DNA of 64,000 nucleotides from Blastomyces gilchristii SLH14081 (Eukaryota; Ascomycota; Eurotiomycetes; Onygenales; Ajellomycetaceae), in NCBI RefSeq assembly GCF_000003855.2, contig NW_003101681.1:856539-920538 (forward strand), written 5' to 3'. Numbering within the stretch: the first letter of the stretch is position 1; each line of letters begins with the position of its first letter. Under the pieces are notes generated by a model that was given only the letters and a program-made list of their open reading frames with translations, made no database searches and was not told the DNA's origin. Positions 38,374-49,068 of this stretch are shown here, one piece after another. A program made the position numbers and the translations under genes.

Positions 38374-40165
38374 ATGGATGAACGTATCTCCATACCAGTT
38401 TCACTGCCCCATCCAAACCCTACAGTCTCATACTGGCAGAACCCGCCAGATGAGATCGGGGATATATGCTCAACCGTGAAGCTTCCTGCGGAGGCTGATA
38501 TTGCGATAGTCGGATCAGGAATATCTGGTGCGGCCATTGCATACAATATACTATGTCGAGCTCCAGGGACGAAGATTGTTATGCTTGAGGCGAGGCAGGC
38601 TGCTAGCGGAGCGTCGGGGCGAAATGGTACTCATTCCTTCTTTACTTTTACTTTTATTTTTATTTTTATTTTGTATTTTTATTATTCTACAAATGAGATA
38701 TATGTATCTATTCCTCTTTTCCCTGATTTCTAATGTGTCCCGTCCGGCGACTTGCATGCAATGTCCACGGAAAGCCCCTTAATTTTCTATGAACAATCTA
38801 GCTAATTAAACGCATACCATACTGCGAAATCGGATATTAGGCGGCCACACCAAGGGGGCTTCTTATACGACCTTTCCAACAAACGTGGAAAAACTAGGTC
38901 TCGACGAAGCCATCAAAATCGCGAAACTTGAACTCAACACTGTTCGTCAGGTGCACGACTTTGCACGGAAACACAACATCCAGTGCGAGAGCAAGCACAT
39001 CGACACAACGGACGTGATATACGACCAAGAAACATTAGAACAAGCAGCTACAACAGTCAAATTCATGCAGAAGATCATGAAAAATCACCCTGCAAGCAAA
39101 TATACGTTCTGGAACAGGAAGGAAACGGAGGAGAAGTTCCTAGTCCCGGGGGCTGCCGGAGCCATTACGTACGAAGCCGGCAGTCTCAGCGCATATAAGT
39201 TTGTCATAGGACTTCTCAAGTTATGTCTAAAGAAGGGCCTAAACCTTCAAACGAATACCCCTGTTACCAGTTTGCACAGGCAAGAAAGTAGCACTAGTAA
39301 GGACAATGGCCACGGCAAAGGGAAGCACTGGACTGTCGTAACTCTTCGCGGCAACATTCAAGCAACGAAAGTCATCATGGCGACGAACGGCTACTCAGCG
39401 GCCCTCTACCCAAAGCTTCAAGGCGTCATAGTCCCCGTCCGCGGTCAGGTGACAGCACACAGGCCTGGATCGGCAATGCCAGCCTCCGGCCTCTCCACCA
39501 CCTACTCCTTCAACTACGGCAGCGGATTTGACTACATGATCCAATGTCCCGACGCATCGAAGTATCCCCGCGACATCGTCATCGGTGGCGGGTTCTGTGA
39601 AAGTGAGAATGGCGGCCTGGCCAATTATGGAACTACGGATGACTCTGTGCTCGAGCCGGCGATTAGTGAGTATCTTGCCGCATCGACGGTGGAGTTCTTC
39701 GGGAAGAATTGGGGCCGTGATGATCCTGCCGGCCGCGTGCGACATGAATGGACTGGCATTATGGGGTATAGTGCTGATGGGCATCCGTTGGTTGGAGAGA
39801 TTCCGGGGGAACCTGGGTTGTTTATCTCGGCATCCTTTCAGGGGCATGGTGAGTTAGCACCCACCCACACCCAAGCATAATTTTTCAAAACCTCCAAATC
39901 GTTCTACGTTTTACACATATATCTATATATAGATGTATTTGTGGCTCTCTAAACCTGACTGATATTTATTTATTTCAAAACCCTAGGAATGGTCCTCTGT
40001 TTCCTCTGCGCTCAGGCAGTCACAAGCATGCTATTTGGCGATGACGAAAAGACCCTATACAGCTGGTTCCCGCGCACGTACAAGGTAAACGCAGACCGGC
40101 TAAAGCGCAGGCTCGATCGGAGAATCACCCCGCCTCCAAAGGCTCAATCCAAGGCGCGTCTGTAA
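38374..40165 (+). CDS. FAD-dependent oxidoreductase, DAO family
   Basis: Predicted flavoprotein of the D-amino-acid oxidase/glycine oxidase fold, probably cytosolic or peroxisomal, oxidising an amine or amino acid. The substrate cannot be told from sequence. Exons 38,374-38,626, 38,841-39,848 and 39,987-40,165 give 479 residues. The ATG at 38,374 is preferred over an in-frame one at 38,338 because the family usually has a short leader. The Rossmann FAD motif VGSGISGAA is at about 46-54, followed by the acidic end of strand beta-2 (MLEAR). The GRNGG motif (ASGASGRNGGH) spans intron 1. The C-terminal FAD-binding part includes WTGIMGYSADGHPLVGE and, across intron 2, FQGHGMVLCF. There is no clear signal peptide, and the C-terminus (SKARL) ends ARL, a possible variant peroxisomal PTS1. 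Intron 1 (214 bp) carries T-rich runs. Confidence 0.9.
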
Positions 40166-41256
40166 TCTATATCTGGCACAGCACAGGCCGCATTTGCTCA
40201 TATTTCCTTTTTCCCACATAAGAACGTAGGCGAAGTGGCATTTCCAATTCATTTCGATGACAACTGTTTTGGTAGGATGGAATTCGGAATACAGGTAGCG
40301 TATGTGATTCATACACAGCCGGGAACATGGGCAACTATCGGAGTCCTTGTCAAATCTGAGGATGTTGGTCCATAGTAGAACTAGCGAATGCAAATAGAAT
40401 GCCAATCAGATGTTATTTTTTATTTTTTTTTGGTCCCAAATGTTCCCACGCGTATAGGAGTTAACTATTAGCAGACCATGAAGCCTCTTGGAGATTTGCA
40501 GGCTCAGATAGTGTGTTACTGAACTAGTTACACCCCAGGAACGAGTATTACGTTACTTCACATATTGGTGGCTGGCATGTAATAACTAGCAGTAGACATC
40601 ACCTTATATCTTAAATCCAAGCGGTAAAACAGGTAGAAAATAGTAATATGGAGGAAGACACGTTTTGAGACGATGAAGCATATAAAAGGAGGAGGAAGGG
40701 CACACAAAAACAACACCGATATAGCTCATACAATAGTATATGGTTGAAAAAATCACGTAGATGAAACATATTAGAAATGAGAAGCCCGGTAGTCACTACC
40801 GGAACGAAAGCGAAAGGAAACGAACCGTGAGCAGAACAGGAGACCAGATGCAATAAAATTTCCGCCACGGCAAGAAAAAAGAGGATATCAAACAGAGGAA
40901 GAAGGGGAAAAGGAGGGAGGAGAAGAAGAAGAAGAGAAAAAGGAAATAATGAACACGAAGAAAAAATGACAGGTATCCAATTCTATGACCCTCCAGCACC
41001 AGAAGTACCAATCATGCCCACAAAGGGGAGGCTTTTCATACATATTGATTTTGTTTTTTAAACAACAAAAAGGTAAGAAGCGAGCATTGGAGCTAAAAAC
41101 ATTTCGAAGGCTTAATTAAAAAGAAAAATTGTCCTTCTGAAATATGAATAAACCGTTCGTCATTTGCTATATTCCTTTGACCCCATTTCTATAGGTTGAA
41201 TTGGGAAAGAAGAAGAGGATGAAGAGGAAGAGAATTGGCAAGGCACAGGACAATTA
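40166..41256. other. Convergent intergenic region
   Basis: Holds the 3' ends of the oxidoreductase (+) and La gene (-). Purine-rich (GGAAGAAGAAGA-type) stretches at 40,880-40,960. No gene seen. Confidence 0.6.
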
Positions 41257-41517
41257 TCATGACTCTTTAGTATCAACTTTTTTGGCAGGAGGAGCGCCAG
41301 CCTCAGCACTGGGGCCGGCAGTGCCATTGGAAGCAGAAGAGCCATTGGCGGCAGCAGCATTGCCGTCATCTTCCCGCGCACGTTTTTGTCCTGCCTTGGC
41401 TGTTGAGTCTGTCGCAGCTGGTACCTGGATTACGGGGACACCACTATGAAAGCGAAAAAAAAAAGAAAAAGCAAGGGGAGTAGGGTTAGCTATGCGCGAT
41501 CCCAAAAGAAAAAAGGG

Positions 41518-41558
<41 letters not shown>

Positions 41559-42939
41559 TCGAGAATAGGATTTTTGTGGATGATATGATAAGGAACAATG
41601 GAGATTCGGAAGGGAAAAAGAAAAAGAAAAAGAAAGAAAACATACCGAGAATCCTTTTGAGCCTCTTGACGACCACCTCTGCCGCCTCTGTGACCACGTC
41701 CACCTCGACCGCCCCTAAAGCCCTTTCCATGATCATCTCCCCGACGATCGTGATGGTTCGACGACCCCCCACGACCCCGCCCTCTATGACCACCTCTGCC
41801 CCGGCCGCTATTGGGCCGCAGACGACCAGCTTCAATTTCCTTAATCTTCTCATCGCAATAATCTCTCTTGCTCTTGATCAGGAGCTCAGTGGTACCCTTC
41901 CACTTCGGCTTGGGGTCGAGGGCCAGGAACGCCTTTTGCGCCTCCTCGCTGTCAAATTCAACGAACACACTTCCCTTGAAGATCTTATCAGCCGTCCGTC
42001 TCAGGCGGATGGCATTGGTGGGGCCGTATGGCGTGAAGAAGGCCTCGATGTCGAATTGTGTGCTAGGTTCTTCAGGGCCGAATCCCTTCGCGTAAATGCT
42101 GCGATCCATCGCTTTATCTTCAAACAGCTTGACAACGGTGGGATCTAGCGATTCCTTGACGGTTTCGGGAAGGGCCACCTTACGCCTGACGCAGGTATTG
42201 TCGTCGGTCAGCTCGAGTGTCTTGGAGTCCTTTAGCGCATCGACAACGGCGCTGAATGGCTGGAAGCGACGCATGCGCTTGAAGGAGTGCAGGAGGGACA
42301 GTTCGACGGGGCGATTTTCGCTGCCGCCAACCTTGGAGAGGAGGAATTTATCCATGAGAAGGTTCGAGTCAGAGAAGTAGAATTCGACCTATGAGGAAGC
42401 AAAAGGGTTAGAAAGATAAATGATCTGTGACTTCGCTTTTTTTAAAGCCGCCGGATCACACAGAATATTGGACGAGGGCTGACCTGTTTACGGATCTCGT
42501 CCGGGTCGCTTGTCTCCTTCAGCGTCGAAACATCTGATTTGATGTTGTCACGGTGGTTTACGCGGGGGCGATGGGCACCACGGCCACCTCGCGACGCCTG
42601 TCCTTGGCCCCTGTTTGTATCCTTTTGCTCACCGTCCTTAGAGTCGCTCTTTGATTCAGCATCCTGGCCCAGCTTTGCGGCAGCTGCAATGATCCTAGCT
42701 TCTTCTTTGGCCTCCGCATCCTCCTCCCCAGCACCATCCGTGTTCCCTTCTGAAGCCTTGCCGTTTGTATCTGGTTTTGCATCTGTTTTCTTACTGCTTT
42801 CTTGGGCAGCACTTTGAGCATCCTGTTTTGCTGGCTCTTGTTCCTTGAGCTCCACAAGCACCTGCTTTACATCGTTTTCAGCCTGTGCGTTGGGGTTTAC
42901 TTCTGCGGGCGCAGCAGCTTGTTGCTGTTCCTCCGTCAT
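41257..42939 (-). CDS. LHP1: La-related RNA chaperone (La/Lhp1 homologue)
   Basis: Binds the 3' oligo-U ends of new RNA polymerase III transcripts, such as pre-tRNAs, in the nucleus. Exons read downward: 42,484-42,939, 41,646-42,388 and 41,257-41,443; 461 residues. The N-terminal 125 residues are acidic and low-complexity. The La motif covers about 130-230 and includes VEFYFSDSNLLMDKFLL, spliced exactly at V153, and the RF-type segment SFKRMRRFQ. An RRM follows at about 250-325 (IYAKGF; FKGSVFVEFDS). A Gly/Arg-rich stretch (RGRGG repeats) covers about 341-398. The tail contains a KR-rich basic run (AGQKRARED) and ends KKVDTKES. Longer than yeast Lhp1 (275 aa), as usual in filamentous fungi. 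Intron 2 (41,444-41,645) carries a long poly-T run on the coding strand. Confidence 0.93.
41520..41555 (-). repeat. Poly-A/T run in La intron 2
   Basis: About 35 consecutive A on the plus strand (T on the coding strand), inside the second La intron. Likely to vary in length. Confidence 0.9.
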
Positions 42940-44684
42940 TTTTTTTTATGTGATATGAAGTATTATCTTGGTAAAGGAGACGTAGATTTAAGAGGGAGAT
43001 GGAGAGAGGGAGAGACGCAAATGGACACAGGTAGGCACGCGGTCCTGATCCTAGCGGGGAAGAACCTGCGTGCTCTGCTATTCCCGAGTGGCCGGTAATA
43101 CCAATGAAAATTTGTGATAGAGCGATGGCAGACTTAGATCATTTGATATAGCAAGGGGCCAGAAGGTATGGTGTTATGGGAATTCCCTGTGTGCAATCGG
43201 GCGACAAAAGCAGGGTGTATCTATAGGTACAGGGGCGGGGAAATTCGCACGCGCGGGCGGGCTGGCGGTTTATGGATAAGGATCGCGGGAGTAACTGCAC
43301 AGAAAGATCCGAAGACAAGTTGTTATCTAGATCGACTTAATTGTCGAGATAGATATCTATATGGGGAAGCGGTATAAATTTTCTAGAAGAAACTGGAGAA
43401 AATGTTGAATAATTGCGTTGTTGGAGAGGGGGATATTTTTTCTTGGAGACTCTCAGTTGCCGTATTTTTTTTCTTTTTCTTTTTCTTATTTTTTTCTTCG
43501 GCTGGTTTCCAAGCTTAGCACACAGGAAGGAATGGGGCATTGTTGTTCCGCGCCGGGAAAGTCAGCGCGGAGTCACAGCAGAAGTCAGCATTTGCTACAC
43601 ATTCTGATATCTAACTACTCCACACAAATATGTATGTATGTACTTTACATATATAACTGCCTGATTCAAATGGCAAGATTAATTAGTACAGAGATAAGGC
43701 ACTATGTTCGTGAGTTTGGTGGTGAGGAAGCCTCGAGTATTATTAGTACTTCCTCCTTGAACATAACCCCCTAAATAGCATACATAATATCTCCCCACTC
43801 ACCACTCAACCACCACAGGCAGCTCATATTCGGCGATCACTAACTCTGATTTATTTTCTCCCCGTTTTCTATCGGCAGCAATTCTGGTTGCAGGCAGTAC
43901 GGATTACGGGGAATCTCTCTCCCCAATTCGGCGGCAATGCTTCCACTGGCCGGCTGCAGCTGCTTGGACTGGCGGTTCCTTGCGCCTGCTGCAACAAATC
44001 GCATCGCCCAAGACGTTCCACTGCTTGGAAGTCTTCTCGATGCGGCGGAGACCAGTTCATTTCAGTTCATTCCTCTGTCCTCCTCTAACATACCTCAAGC
44101 ATCAACTACTAAACCTTTACTATATTTGCTGTTTTATCTCTTTACATCAAGTTCTTTGTGTGTTCTTGCTTCAGTCGACCGGGTGTGTGTGTGCGTGTGG
44201 GTTGTTTTGACTGGATGACATGGTCTCTTTGTTGTCCCTAACTCGCTATATTCACATTCCAACTAGCCCAGTAGCAACCCTCGCCAACCATTTGCTACAG
44301 TCAGGAACACATACAAGTCATGTCCTTGTCGTGGACGGAGAGCTTGAATTATACATATAACCATATCTGTTAATTTCTTCTCCAACATTAACCTGCATCC
44401 GTGGTGATAAACTGGGACATTCCGGCTCCCTGCAGGCTGCGCCAGAATTACCACTGCGGCTACAGATATCAGTTCAACTTCCCGGTTGCAGTTTTTTATG
44501 CCAATGACTGATTGTCAGTGATTGAACGTGATTAGCTCGATCTGCCGGGCTGATCGGTGGCGGGTGCCACCGTCGTTCTCGGTGTGTTCCTAAGCTCATC
44601 TCATGTTTCACGTCTTGTCAACTGCATATCTGCTCCCCTTTGAAGCTGCTACGATATTCGCGAGTTTCAAGCACCGGCTTAAAC
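42940..44684. other. Divergent promoter region of La and chitin synthase genes
   Basis: 1.75 kb separates two divergent start codons. The chitin synthase side is pyrimidine-rich (43,970-44,200), which suits a long leader. Short open frames here have no support. Confidence 0.6.
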
Positions 44685-47410
44685 ATGGCCCACGACAATG
44701 GGGATGATATACCATCATGGGCAGTCCAGGATGTGAGTCTTTCTGATAAGCTTCTATACTAAAATAATATATATATATATATATATATCCGGCTGCTGAT
44801 CTTTGATTTTGTTTGTTGAAGATCGTCTATGTATCCGTATTGGGGACTTTCATCGTGGCGGCTTTCCTCGAGTGGTTTCTATGGCTAGCAGCTTTCCTAT
44901 ACTGCCTAGGAAAAGTGTTTGTAAAAGCGGATCATTGGAGTATAAAAGTCCTCGCTGTTATCATGATGTTGATGTTCACGGGATTTCGGTACGTGCTCCT
45001 GTCTGCGGTTCTCATTTCTGGGCTGTCCACCCCTCTCCTTGCTAATCATGTTTTCCCTCATAGTGGCGCATTTCTCCCGGTCATGGTCGTTACTCTACCC
45101 CTCCCGCCAAATATCACACGGCATTTCCCTGTTCAGGTCGTGTCCTTTCTGCAATGGTTTGCATTCTGGACCTTTGCCATTCTACTCATCATTCCGTGGT
45201 TATTCTGCATCTACAGATTAGTGACAAACTCCGTCGGACGGACAAAACGAATCAAGGAGGTTCTTGATGAGCGTACTGCTCCTAAAACTGTCATCGTGAT
45301 GCCTGTGTACAAGGAGGCGCCTGACATATTAATAAAAGCCGTCGACTCGGTGGTTGACTGCGATTATCCGCCGTCGTGCATCCATGTTTTCCTCTCCTAT
45401 GACGGCGGTCAAGTCGATGAATCATATCTGACAGTTGCTGCCCATCTCGGGGTGCCTATCACCCTCAAATGTTATCCGGAGAGCATTGATGTCTCATACA
45501 AAGGTGCTAGAATCACTATATCGCGGTTCAAGCATGGAGGGAAAAGGCACTGCCAAAAGCTGACGTTCAAACTGATTGACAAGATTTACGCGAAGTACCT
45601 CCAGAGAAATGACAACCTCTTCGTGCTATTTATTGATTCGGATTGCATTCTTGATCGGGTTTGTCTTCAAAATTTCATGTACGACATGGAATTAAAACCA
45701 GGAAGTAAACGGAATATGCTTGCCATGACCGGCGTTATTACCTCAACCACGCAGAAGAACACCTTGATTACTCTCCTTCAGGATCTAGAGTATATACATG
45801 GACAGCTATTCGAGCGCTCTGTTGAATCTGGATGTGGATCTGTCACCTGCCTCCCAGGCGCACTTACGATCCTTCGATTTTCAGCCTTCCGTAAAATGGC
45901 TAAATATTATTTCGCAGACAAGGCAGAGCAGTGCGAGGACTTGTTCGATTTTGGCAAATGTCACCTTGGCGAAGACCGTTGGCTCACTCATCTCTTTATG
46001 ATTGGAGCCAAGGAGCGATATCAAATTCAGATGTGCACGAGCGCGTTCTGCAAAACGGAGGCCGTCCAGACCTTCCGGGGTTTACTGAAACAGCGAAGAC
46101 GGTGGTTCCTCGGGTTTATCACGAATGAGGTGTGCATGCTTACTGACATTCGTTTGTGGTATCGATATCCCATGTTATGCCTTGTACGGTTTATGCAAAA
46201 TACCATCCGCACAACCGCTCTTCTCTTTTTCATCATGGTCATATCGGTCATAACTACGTCCAATAAAGTGGAAAATTTGCCTGTGGGGTTCATCGCAGTA
46301 TCCCTTGGTTTAAACTACTTGCTCATGCTTTATTTTGGCGCGAAGCTTCGACGGTATAAAGCATGGCTTTACCCCCTGATGTTCATTCTGAATCCTTTCT
46401 TTAACTGGCTTTATATGGTCTATGGGATTTTTACTGCTGGTCAACGGACATGGGGTGGCCCTAGGGCTGACGCGGCTGCAGCAGATGAAAACACTACGCC
46501 GGAGGAAGCTGCTGTCAGGGCTAAAGCTACAGGCGACGAACTAAATATTAAACTGGATACTTTCCGGGCCGTGGCCGAAGGGAAATCCTCTGTCCCCATC
46601 CATCCAGCGGAAGGTGTAGAGGGCCGATTCGCAGCACCGGATCTACAGCCAAATGGGTACTACTACACTGAGAACGACGATACGTCCACGATGACCTTTC
46701 CAGAGTTCTTGCCCCGCAACCCAGCCGTCTCCCCACTACCCTTACACCCTCGGGTATCCTTTGACTCGGACTGGACAAACGGATCTAATTCCATGATACA
46801 TCTACCACGCACAATAGAGAGTATTATGGGAGATGAGGACCAGAGGAAAGTGCATTTGGCACGCCGGTCAAGGGCATGCTCTAGCATTGGAGTAGAGGTG
46901 GGGGAGTTCGACGACGGCATCGACTCATCGTGGGGGGTGGAATCGATGTCCGACAGCGGGGGGCGATCTATATCTAGAGGGAAGAGTCCTGCGCGCTCGT
47001 CTACCCGGTCCGAAAGGATATCCAGCTCCGCGACAGGCGCATTCGTCTATGATGGGGCTAACAATGGAGGGGGCGGGAGCTGGGTCCCGCCGGATACGGG
47101 GGTGTTTGAGCCGACGCGGGGTCGTCGGGCGGCGCGGAGTCCGCTGGGGAGGAATAGTCCCGTGCGAGCCGTTGAGGTTGACGGAATGGATGACTCACCT
47201 TCACCTTCACTTTCACCTTCGCCGGAACGAGCTGGGGGAGCTGGGGGAGCTGAAGGAGCTGTAGCGGGAGCAGGGGCTGGGAGTGTCCATCATCAAGATA
47301 ATACCCAGGATGAAAAAGGGGCAGAGCAAGCTGAGTCTTCTGCAACAAAGTCGAGGCGGAAGCAATCACGGTTAGTGAAGAGGTCGCGGGATCCAGGGGA
47401 TATAGTTTGA
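44685..47410 (+). CDS. chsD: Chitin synthase, class VI type
   Basis: Membrane enzyme polymerising UDP-GlcNAc into cell-wall chitin. Exons 44,685-44,732, 44,822-44,988 and 45,064-47,410 give 853 residues. The short first exon (MAHDNGDDIPSWAVQD) restores the expected N-terminus. Two N-terminal membrane regions are followed by the GT2 catalytic domain: PVYKEAPD, LSYDGG, FIDSDC (about 260), CLPGALTILR, GEDRW (about 375) and QRRRW (about 414). Two to three further membrane spans follow, then a long hydrophilic Ser/Gly-rich tail. There is no myosin motor or cytochrome-b5 domain, which separates it from classes IV, V and VII. It corresponds to the gene called chsD in Aspergillus fumigatus; names differ between species (A. 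nidulans chsD is another class). Intron 2 (44,989-45,063) is 75 bp, has no stop and would add 25 residues if retained. Confidence 0.93.
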
Positions 47411-49068
47411 GACCCTTGAAGAGGTCCGGGGTTCATATTTCGCGGGTTGCATTGGTTGTTGTTGTTGTTAATTTTGGTTGCTTCTATTGGTATTTTCCTT
47501 TTTTCTATTTTGTTTTCATTATCCCGGCCTCCCACGTCGTTTTATTTTCATTCTCTTGGTTTTTGTCTTAGCATTTGTATGTACTGTAAACAGGGCGCAT
47601 TAGAGCGATAGATAAAAGCGGGATATTTGTGCCTCGATCATTGGGTATAGATTCATTATTGGGCAGTCAAGGCCGTGAGCAAATAAATCCAACAAATGAT
47701 TGTAATTATGATTGGGCTGGGCCCAACCCTTCTTCCCCGTCAGAGAAGTTGTGTCTGTTATCTGTATGGTATATTATTATTACCCGGCTGTTGACAGCCC
47801 GACTGTTGGTCCTGTTTGTCCTTGTTGGTTCCCTCGCCCTTTGTTAGGTAGGTAGGGGATTTCTTCTTACCTGTGGAAAAGCGAAGAAAAACACCGAAGC
47901 GCACCGAAGGGCAACGAAGGTCGCCCACGTGATGCCAAGTGGAATGTGACGACAAAGACGCTGCAGCAGGGCAACAGGTACCGGTACATCAGCGGGTTCT
48001 TGGGGAGAGGAGGAGGGGCAGTGATGGTTCCATCCATAACAACACCAGAATCTATGAGTAAAATGAATAAATAAATAAAAATAACAATTTAGGAAGATCA
48101 AGAGGAATTGAGTGATCTTTAAAAAAAATTATTTAATTATTTTTTAGGTGGAGTTTGTATCTATGTATCTTGATCTTTGTTTAGTTAACAATAATAATGG
48201 ATGACATAAATACAGTCTGCAGGTACCGCTACCTGGTTCAACGAAGAAAAAATCTCCTCTATAACTTACTCTGCTCTGCAGTCAACAACAACCCATAGCA
48301 TTTACAATCAATCAATCAATCAATCAATCCATCCATCATTCAATCAACTACCTAGATACACTTGCAAAGAAGAGGTACGGTACGTACAGTCCATTCCCAC
48401 CGCTCCTCAATACAAGCTAACAGCCCAACTAGCTAACGAATAACCAAGACGCTGCCCGAATATTCCATTTGTTTCCGCACCCAACGAAACTGGGAGATTT
48501 ATTTCCAAAAAAATTTAAAATAAAAAAGCCTGCCAAAATCCCACCTGAACATCTCCCTGGCGCTAAAGTACAAAGCCAAAAAAGATCAAAAATTCACAAA
48601 TTCCAAAAAAAAAAAAAAAAAAAGGACAACAAGAAAACTCGCCCCTCCTTTTTTTTTTTTTTTCCCCAAAGCTTCATTATTATCCGCCCCCCACCACCAC
48701 CCACCGCCGTCCGTCTCTCGCTCCCCCCGGAACATAAACGTAGAACGGGACAAAAAGATAAAATATTACATCAATCAAGACCTTGCCTGGTCTATCTTAA
48801 CCTCTACTCAACTCACTCCTATACCACGCCACATAAACGCCGGGAAAGCCAGGCTTTGGGAATCGAGAACGAACGAAATTTTCGAATTTTTTTTTCTTTT
48901 TTCTTTCTTTTTTCTTTTTTTTTTCTTTTTTTTTCCCAATCCCTGTCTCCCCGCCGCCGTCACGAATTCTTCCACCTTTTTTTTTTTCTATTTACTTTTT
49001 TTAGAGAAAGATTTCTTTGTGCTTTTCCCTTGTTTTAACAAAATAAAAGTGAGCAGCATATCGTCACC
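47411..49068. other. Intergenic region and Hsp88 promoter
   Basis: Contains a (CAAT)n run near 48,306-48,335, poly-A at 48,606-48,623 and long pyrimidine/poly-T tracts at 48,650-49,000, typical of strong fungal promoters. The 189-codon open frame at 48,469-49,038 is low-complexity (poly-Lys/Phe) and is not a gene. A CCCCT stress-element core lies at 48,642-48,646. I found no good heat-shock-element array. Confidence 0.6.

Noticed and set aside
48860..48900. Heat-shock element upstream of Hsp88
   Set aside because: GAAATTTTCGAA does not give the nGAAnnTTCnnGAAn spacing.
48469..49038. 189-codon open frame upstream of Hsp88
   Set aside because: It is made of poly-A and poly-T/pyrimidine promoter tracts and ends just before the Hsp88 start; no domain.
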